Positions 45,412-50,237 of a DNA stretch of 50,237 nt are shown here, in pieces (within the stretch, counting starts at the first letter, position 1; each line of letters begins with the position of its first letter). The DNA comes from Lachnospiraceae bacterium (GTDB lineage: Bacteria; Bacillota; Clostridia; Lachnospirales; Lachnospiraceae): contig JAFZLB010000063.1 in the NCBI GenBank assembly GCA_017551665.1, forward strand, positions 1 to 50,237, given 5' to 3'. The notes below the pieces were generated by a model. That model saw nothing but the letters and a program-made list of their open reading frames with translations, did no database searches and was not told where the DNA came from. Made by a program: the position numbers and the translations under genes.

Positions 45412-46971
45412 ATGACGATCGTTTCTCCTTCCTTTTACGCATTAACGGCGGTGTTTCTGCTGTTATACTATGTTCTTCCTGGTCGTTTGCAGTGGGCAGT
45501 GCTGCTTGCTGCAAGCGTTTCTTTTTTTTGTTTTGCGGGCGTGCCGTACACGATCGTCTATCTCGCGCTTTCCGCGCTGGTGACCTGGTACGCGGCAAAC
45601 AAAATCGGTGAGGCCAAAGAAAAAGAGGCGGAAGGAAAAGGGGAAGCGAAGCGCTGGCTGCTCCTGGCACTCTTTGTGAACCTGGGACTGTTGGCGGCGC
45701 TGAAATACGCGAACTTCCTGCTGACGAACGCCGGCGCTGTCTACGGTGCGGTTAGCGGCACGGCGGTACAATGGCGTGTGAACTGGCCGGCGGCGCTCGG
45801 CATCAGCTACTACACCCTGCAGCTCACAGCCTATCTTGCCGACTGCTATTGGGGGATCTGCAAGCCGCAGAAGCACTTCGGACGCCTTGCGCTCTTCTCG
45901 TCCTTCTTTCCGCAGATGGTTTCCGGGCCGATCAGCAAATACGATGAGCTCGGCAAAGCGCTGGAAACGGAGCACCGCTTCGACGCCGAAAACCTGCGGG
46001 AAGGACTGCTGCGCATTGTTGTCGGTGTCTTCAAAAAAATCGCGCTGGCGGACAACCTCGCCTTTCTGATTCCGCATTTTCTCCACGCGGATGTGGCCGG
46101 GACGGCGCCCTTTCCCCTGCTCGCGATGCTTTGCTTCGTGGTGCAGGTCTACGCGGATTTCTCCGGCTGCATGGACATCATTTCCGGTGTGGCGCTGCTC
46201 TTCGGCATTCGCATGACGAAAAACTTTGACGCGCCCTTCACCTCACGTTCCATCCAGGAATTCTGGCAGCGCTGGCACATCACGCTGGGCCGTTTCTTGA
46301 AGGAATACGTCATGTATCCGCTGCTGCGCACAAAGACCTGGGCGAAGATGGGCAAGGGCTTGAAAAAATCCTTCGGCAAATCCGCGGCGAAAAAAATCCC
46401 GACCTATGTCGCGATGCTCATCCTCTGGTTTTTCATGGGGCTGTGGCACGGCGGCGGCTGGAATTATATTTTGGAAGGTGTGTGGTTCTGGCTCGTGATC
46501 GTGAGCGGTGATCTGCTGACGCCGCTGTTCAAAAAAATCAACGCGGGCTTTGACACGGAGGCCGCCTGGTTTGTGCTGTTCCAGCGCGTCCGGACGCTTC
46601 TGATTTACGCGGTGGGCGCGGTGCTCTTTTATTTCCCTTCCGTGACGGACGGCCTCGCGGCGCTGAAGGAGATTTTCTCGCCCTTCTTTTTCGCGGCACC
46701 GGAGAAAATCAGTGCGCAGATTACGGGCTTCACGGAGCTGTCCGGCACCGTCATCACCGTGGGACAGCTGGCGGGCATGGGATTTGCCTTTGTACTTTTT
46801 CTGATCAACGCGCATCTCGAACGAAAGCACGGCGGCCTGGCCGCGCGGATCGCGCATTGGCCTGTTTCCATGCAGGTGCTGCTTTCGGCGGTGCTTCTGT
46901 ACATTTTGATTTTTATCGGCGCTTACGGTCCGGGCTACAACGCCGCGGAATTTGTCTACGGAGGATTTTAG
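45412..46971 (+). CDS. MBOAT-family O-acyltransferase (DltB/AlgI-like)
   Basis: A 519-residue polytopic membrane protein. The MBOAT core includes ALGISYYTLQLTAYLADCYWG, SFFPQMVSGPI, YADFSGCMDIISGVALLFGI, SIQEFWQRWHITLGRFLKEYV and the catalytic histidine (H346) in MGLWHGGGWNYILEGVWF. Such proteins move acyl groups from an intracellular carrier across the membrane to a polymer, as DltB (D-alanine) and AlgI (acetate) do. It follows the ACP by fourteen bases and is followed by an SGNH protein, the same neighbours as DltB. A three-residue gap separates the next start. The donor here should be an acyl-ACP. Confidence 0.92.
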   Translation: MTIVSPSFYALTAVFLLLYYVLPGRLQWAVLLAASVSFFCFAGVPYTIVYLALSALVTWYAANKIGEAKEKEAEGKGEAKRWLLLALFVNLGLLAALKYANFLLTNAGAVYGAVSGTAVQWRVNWPAALGISYYTLQLTAYLADCYWGICKPQKHFGRLALFSSFFPQMVSGPISKYDELGKALETEHRFDAENLREGLLRIVVGVFKKIALADNLAFLIPHFLHADVAGTAPFPLLAMLCFVVQVYADFSGCMDIISGVALLFGIRMTKNFDAPFTSRSIQEFWQRWHITLGRFLKEYVMYPLLRTKTWAKMGKGLKKSFGKSAAKKIPTYVAMLILWFFMGLWHGGGWNYILEGVWFWLVIVSGDLLTPLFKKINAGFDTEAAWFVLFQRVRTLLIYAVGAVLFYFPSVTDGLAALKEIFSPFFFAAPEKISAQITGFTELSGTVITVGQLAGMGFAFVLFLINAHLERKHGGLAARIAHWPVSMQVLLSAVLLYILIFIGAYGPGYNAAEFVYGGF

Positions 46972-46974
46972 GGA

Positions 46975-48102
46975 ATGGCTTCGGAACAGCGGGTCAACAG
47001 AAAAAAGAGCCCGGTGCTGACGCTGCTGACGATTGTCGTCATCGCGCTGATGCTGTATTCGCTGCTGCCCCTGTCCTACCTGCTGCGGGAGAAGGGACAG
47101 AACCGGGACAATGTCGCGGGCTTTTACGCGGAGGAAGAGAACACGCTGGATGTGGTCTATGTGGGTGCCAGCTCCTGCATCACCTTCTGGTCGCCCTTAC
47201 AGGCCTGGCATGATTACGGCTTTACCTCATACAACTTCGCGCATCATACGATGACGGCGCGGACGGTCAAATACTACATCATCGAGGCGCTGAAGACGCA
47301 GACGCCGGAGCTGTTTATTGTCGATCTGCGTCCCTTCCAGTACGCGGACGGCCCCAATTACGAAACGGGCACGGACAATCTCCACGCGGAATACGCCATC
47401 CGCAACGGCACGGATCATCTCTTTTATTTCAACGAAAACAGGAGAGACCTCATCCGCGCGAGTGTGCCGGAGGGAGAGCGGCTGTCCTACTACGCGGACA
47501 TCATCAAATATCACAGCCGCTGGGTCTTCATCCCCTTTGCGCTGGTGCAGGGTGAAACGGACTTCTTTGACTTTGCAGACAACGTGAAGAAGAATCCCCA
47601 CAAGGGCTTTTACACCGCGACGCGGACGAGACCGCTGACGTTTACGGATTATCGCGACGTGACGGAGGTCAGCCCGCTGCCGCAGCAAACGGACGAGATT
47701 CTGACGGAGCTTCTGGAATTCTGCAAAGAGAAAGACTTACAGGTGCTCTTTGTCGTGCATCATTATCCGCAGACGGCGGAGGAGAAGGCTCTGTATAATT
47801 ATATGGAAGAGCGGGTGCGTGCGTACGGCCTGGACTTTTTGAACGCCAACGACGACTGGGAATCCATCGGCTTTGATTTTGACGGGGATATGTACGACAG
47901 CAATCACACGAATATTTTCGGCGCGGAAAAATATACGGCGTATCTCGCGGACCGGATTGTGACGCACTATGGACTTGCGGATCATCGCGGGGACGCGGCT
48001 TACGCGGAATGGGACGCGCTGTATGAAACTTACGCGGAGGAAACGGCGGCGGCAAAGGAAGCGCTGCTCTCCGGCGTTTCGGAGGACGCCGCGGACGAAT
48101 GA
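46975..48102 (+). CDS. SGNH/DltD-like membrane-anchored acyltransferase partner
   Basis: A 375-residue protein with an N-terminal membrane anchor (VLTLLTIVVIALMLYSLLPL) and an extracellular SGNH-type domain. The nucleophile block is VYVGASSCITFW (S66), and the C-terminal DSNHTN gives the Asp/His pair (D308, H311). A hydrophobic strand PELFIVDLRPFQ and LQVLFVVHHYP complete the fold. In Dlt and alginate systems an SGNH protein (DltD, AlgX/AlgJ) accepts the acyl group outside and passes it to the polymer. The gene follows the MBOAT gene by three bases. The acidic C-terminal tail (AAAKEALLSGVSEDAADE) is extra. Confidence 0.82.
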   Translation: MASEQRVNRKKSPVLTLLTIVVIALMLYSLLPLSYLLREKGQNRDNVAGFYAEEENTLDVVYVGASSCITFWSPLQAWHDYGFTSYNFAHHTMTARTVKYYIIEALKTQTPELFIVDLRPFQYADGPNYETGTDNLHAEYAIRNGTDHLFYFNENRRDLIRASVPEGERLSYYADIIKYHSRWVFIPFALVQGETDFFDFADNVKKNPHKGFYTATRTRPLTFTDYRDVTEVSPLPQQTDEILTELLEFCKEKDLQVLFVVHHYPQTAEEKALYNYMEERVRAYGLDFLNANDDWESIGFDFDGDMYDSNHTNIFGAEKYTAYLADRIVTHYGLADHRGDAAYAEWDALYETYAEETAAAKEALLSGVSEDAADE

Positions 48103-48118
48103 CGAGGGGGAACAGGAC

Positions 48119-48964
48119 TTGACGAACGCAGGACAGGAAAGGGAAGCCTTGCCGGAACTCATCTTCGGGACCTACGGGCTGCCGGAGGGCAGCGGGACGA
48201 CGACAGCCGTGGCAGAAGCGCTGCGTGCGGGCTTCCGCGCCTTTGACTGTGCGTACAGCTACGGCAATGATTTTTATGTCGGGCGTGCGCTGAAAGCCTC
48301 CGGCCTCGCGCGGGAAGACTTCTTTGTGACGAACAAGGTCTGGAAGACCTTTCGCGGCAAGGAAAAAACCGTCGAGGTCTGCAAAAAATCCCTGAAGCTG
48401 ATGAAGCTTTCGCACTTTGATCTGTATCTCGTGCACTGGCCCTGTCCCGCAACGGAAGACGGCTGGCAGGAAATCAATCTGGATACCTGGGCCGGCATGG
48501 AAGCGCTTTTGGCGGAAGGCTGCGTGCGAAGGATCGGCGTCAGCAATTTTCAGCCGCATCATCTGAAGGCGCTGACGGAGGGCGGTGCGGGGACGAAGCC
48601 CGCGGTCAACCAGATCGAGTGTCATCCCGGCTTTGTGCAGGAAGAGATTGTCGCGTACTGCCAAAACGCGGGCATTGCCTTGCAGGGCTGGCGTCCCTTC
48701 GGCAAGAAGGCGGCGGCACCGGAGGATCCGCTGATCCGCTCGATTGCCGCGCAGTATGACGCGACGCCCGCGCAGATCTGCATCGCTTATGTGCGCGCAA
48801 AAGGGCTGACACCCGTTTGCCGTTCCAAGACGCCGGAACGGATGCGGGAGAATTTCGCGGCGCTGTCCTTGGCGCTGAGCGCGGAGGATGTGGCGCGCAT
48901 TGACGCAATGGAAGAAACGTACGCTTCGGGCTATGACGCGGACAACAATCCGCCCGCGGACTGA
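48119..48964 (+). CDS. Aldo-keto reductase
   Basis: A 281-residue NAD(P)H-dependent oxidoreductase. The catalytic tetrad is readable: D43 and Y48 in FDCAYSYGN, K73 in VTNKVW and H106 in LVHWP. IGVSNFQPHHL, AVNQIECHPGF and the C-terminal cofactor loop VCRSKTPERMRENF also match. The start is TTG at 48119 with GAGGGGG about eight bases upstream; the longer frame runs far into the SGNH gene. It could reduce a carbonyl in the acyl precursor, but sugar or aldehyde reduction unrelated to the cluster is possible. The end has a low-complexity tail (YDADNNPPAD). Confidence 0.88.
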   Translation: MTNAGQEREALPELIFGTYGLPEGSGTTTAVAEALRAGFRAFDCAYSYGNDFYVGRALKASGLAREDFFVTNKVWKTFRGKEKTVEVCKKSLKLMKLSHFDLYLVHWPCPATEDGWQEINLDTWAGMEALLAEGCVRRIGVSNFQPHHLKALTEGGAGTKPAVNQIECHPGFVQEEIVAYCQNAGIALQGWRPFGKKAAAPEDPLIRSIAAQYDATPAQICIAYVRAKGLTPVCRSKTPERMRENFAALSLALSAEDVARIDAMEETYASGYDADNNPPAD

Positions 48965-49028
48965 GGCGGCGCGGGAAGGCCGCGGCACGAACGAGGAAAG
49001 ACGAAAGGCGAAGGAAGGAGAGGGCGGT

Positions 49029-49457
49029 ATGAATACCTATACAATAGAAAGCATCGAGACGGGCATGACGGCGTCCTTCACGCAGACGGTGACGGCGGAG
49101 TGGTTCGAGCATTTTCTCGCGGTCAGCGGCGATGACAATCCGCTGCACACGGACGCCGCCTTTGCGAAGGAACAGGGCTACCGGGACCGCGTGCTCTACG
49201 GCCTGTGCACCGCGGCGCTGTACAGCCGCCTGGCCGGTGTGTATCTGCCCGGCAGATACTGTCTGTTGCAGCAGTGCGATGTCAGCTTTGTGAAGCCGGT
49301 CTTCGCCGGGGATGTACTGACCGTCAGCGGCACCGTGCAGGAGAAGGACGAACGCTTCGCCCGCGTGAAGATCAAGGCGGAGATCCGCAACGCGGAAGGG
49401 AAAAAGGTCTCCCGCGCGACGCTGTACTGCGGCTTTCTTCATGCGGAGACAGAATAG
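49029..49457 (+). CDS. MaoC-like (R)-hydratase / hotdog-fold protein
   Basis: A 142-residue single-hotdog protein. The hydratase 2 motif is SGDDNPLHTDAAFA with the catalytic pair D35 and H40. DRVLYGLCTAALYSRLAG is the long hotdog helix, and QCDVSFVKPVFAGDVLTVSGTV the following strands. Family members add or remove water at the 2,3 position of CoA- or ACP-bound acyl groups. GGAGAGGGCGGT precedes the ATG at 49029. As last gene of the cluster it could act on the ACP-bound intermediate. Specific substrate unknown. Confidence 0.85.
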   Translation: MNTYTIESIETGMTASFTQTVTAEWFEHFLAVSGDDNPLHTDAAFAKEQGYRDRVLYGLCTAALYSRLAGVYLPGRYCLLQQCDVSFVKPVFAGDVLTVSGTVQEKDERFARVKIKAEIRNAEGKKVSRATLYCGFLHAETE

Positions 49458-49504
49458 AACGAAAAAACAGATGTTTAACAACGATATCACGTCAATATAC
49501 AAGA

Positions 49505-49533
49505 TTGACAATTATCCCCTCTTATGCTACTAT
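49505..49533 (+). promoter_or_regulatory. Promoter of the rpmG-secE-nusG operon
   Basis: TTGACA (49505-49510), a 17-base spacer and TACTAT (49528-49533) preceded by TG at 49525-49526: consensus -35 with an extended -10, as expected for a strongly expressed ribosomal operon. Confidence 0.8.
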
Positions 49534-49583
49534 ATTTCGGCAAGCAAGGGGACCGAAGGGTCTTTTTTTGTGGAGGAAAAAAG

Positions 49584-49733
49584 ATGCGTACAAAAATCAC
49601 ATTGGCCTGCACGGAGTGCAAACGCCGCAATTACGACACGTCCAAGGACAAGAAGACCCATCCCGACCGGATGGAGTTCAATAAGTATTGTCCCTTCTGC
49701 AGAAAGCACACGCCTCACAAAGAGACGAAGTAA
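49584..49733 (+). CDS. rpmG: 50S ribosomal protein L33
   Basis: A 49-residue ribosomal protein of the large subunit. It is the zinc-binding (C+) form: C9-x2-C12 in ACTEC and C36-x2-C39 in [14 protein letters not shown] and [16 protein letters not shown] are near-universal. TGGAGGAAAAA precedes the ATG at 49584; an ATG at 49524 in frame overlaps the promoter and is rejected. It lies upstream of secE and nusG as in most Firmicutes. Confidence 0.97.
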   Translation: MRTKITLACTECKRRNYDTSKDKKTHPDRMEFNKYCPFCRKHTPHKETK

Positions 49734-49778
49734 GCTGTCAGGCAGAGCGGGTACATCTCATTCATAAGGGAGAACACC

Positions 49779-50087
49779 ATGGAAGAAGCAAAGAAAAGCA
49801 AAAGCGGTTTTTTTGCGGGCGTCAAAAAGGAATTCGGCAGGGTCACATGGCCGACACGCAAGGAGACGTTTAAGCAGACGGTGGCGGTGCTGCTGCTGTC
49901 CGTGATGCTGGGCGTGATGATTTCCGGTCTGGACGCTGGATTCTCGACCATCGTGCTTTCACTGACCTCGAACCGGCAGGCACAGACAACGGAAGTGCAG
50001 GAGCAGACCGGCGAAGAGACAGAGGAAGGCGAAGAGGACGCGGCCGCGGAAGACAGCGAGGAAGAAGACACCGGGGAAACAGATTGA
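49779..50087 (+). CDS. secE: Preprotein translocase subunit SecE with acidic tail
   Basis: A 102-residue subunit that clamps SecY in the Sec translocon. FAGVKKEFGRVTWPTRKETFKQT is the conserved amphipathic helix, and VAVLLLSVMLGVMISGLDAG the single membrane span; the usual protein stops soon after the span (60-70 residues). Here about 37 further residues follow, nearly all Glu, Asp, Ala, Thr and Gly (EETEEGEEDAAAEDSEEED). The tail would lie outside the membrane and is not part of known SecE function. nusG begins two bases after the stop. Confidence 0.93.
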   Translation: MEEAKKSKSGFFAGVKKEFGRVTWPTRKETFKQTVAVLLLSVMLGVMISGLDAGFSTIVLSLTSNRQAQTTEVQEQTGEETEEGEEDAAAEDSEEEDTGETD

Positions 50088-50088
50088 T

Positions 50089-50237
50089 ATGAATGAAGAA
50101 TTAAAAGAAGAAACGATCGCGGCGGAAACAGAGGAAGCCGTGGCGGAAGAGGCTGTGTCCGAAGCGGCGAAGGAGCCTGAGACCGCAGCGGAAGCGGAGT
50201 CCGCGGCTGCGGCGCCCGAAGCGGTTGCGGAAGCAGC
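50089..50237 (+). CDS. nusG: Probable NusG, N-terminal part only (3' truncated by window)
   Basis: The frame opens at ATG 50089, one base after secE, and is open to the window end. The 49 visible residues are an Ala/Glu-rich low-complexity stretch (MNEELKEETIAAETEEAVAE and onward), not the NGN domain. The assignment to the transcription factor NusG rests on the conserved rpmG-secE-nusG order, so the visible part would be an N-terminal extension. The body of the gene lies outside the window and cannot be checked here. Confidence 0.65.
   Translation, partial: MNEELKEETIAAETEEAVAEEAVSEAAKEPETAAEAESAAAAPEAVAEA

Overview
The window reads as chromosomal DNA of a Clostridia bacterium, most likely Lachnospiraceae. 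Support comes from the housekeeping run polA, coaE, FtsA-like ATPase, WalJ-type metallo-hydrolase; the rpmG, secE, nusG run at the right end; a DUF6465 protein; a FliD-like protein; and Cna-B surface-protein architecture. Most of the backbone is GC-rich with GC-rich third codon positions. About 30.2-36.6 kb is visibly AT-richer. I see no rRNA, tRNA, CRISPR array or classical insertion sequence.

Left part (1-9.5 kb): the end of an ABC importer (ATPase and fused permease), a tiny membrane protein, an NCS1 permease and a choline/thiamine-kinase-like enzyme form one tightly packed operon. Next come a secreted, probably sortase-anchored adhesin with its own promoter, leader and terminator, an orotate-PRTase-like protein and a DUF6465 protein.

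Middle part (9.5-28.5 kb): a minus-strand polytopic membrane protein, a DUF5674 gene pair, a GNAT, an AAA ATPase, polA, coaE, an FtsA-like gene, a WalJ-like hydrolase, two glycosyltransferases, a small HTH regulator, a FliD-like protein (minus) and two HAD phosphatases. A family of roughly 100-bp nested palindromes is scattered here. Three full copies and one partial copy lie in frame inside genes (three in the membrane protein, one in the WalJ-like hydrolase), and related copies lie between genes. A second, REP-like family has two copies.

Accessory island (28.4-40.1 kb): the last 123 bp of the NagD-like HAD gene are repeated at 40005-40127, and the DNA between looks acquired. It holds an AbiE-like toxin-antitoxin pair with an operator-promoter, an HTH repressor divergent from a PASTA-domain membrane protein, an AMP-forming ligase, five diverged PlsC-type acyltransferases and a TPR membrane protein. 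A second 3'-end duplication (last 62 bp of the PASTA gene plus flank) brackets the ligase and first acyltransferase. An Rpn-type nuclease gene sits beside the right boundary.

Right part (41.3-49.5 kb): one co-directional cluster of FkbH-like protein, split transketolase (N and C subunits), acyl carrier protein, MBOAT O-acyltransferase, SGNH/DltD-like protein, aldo-keto reductase and MaoC-like hydratase. It resembles a Dlt (teichoic acid D-alanylation) system in which the amino-acid ligase is replaced by enzymes that could load a sugar-derived acyl group onto the carrier protein. I infer an undescribed surface-acylation pathway. The window ends in rpmG-secE-nusG. Functions are inferred from family resemblance read by eye; no database search was run.
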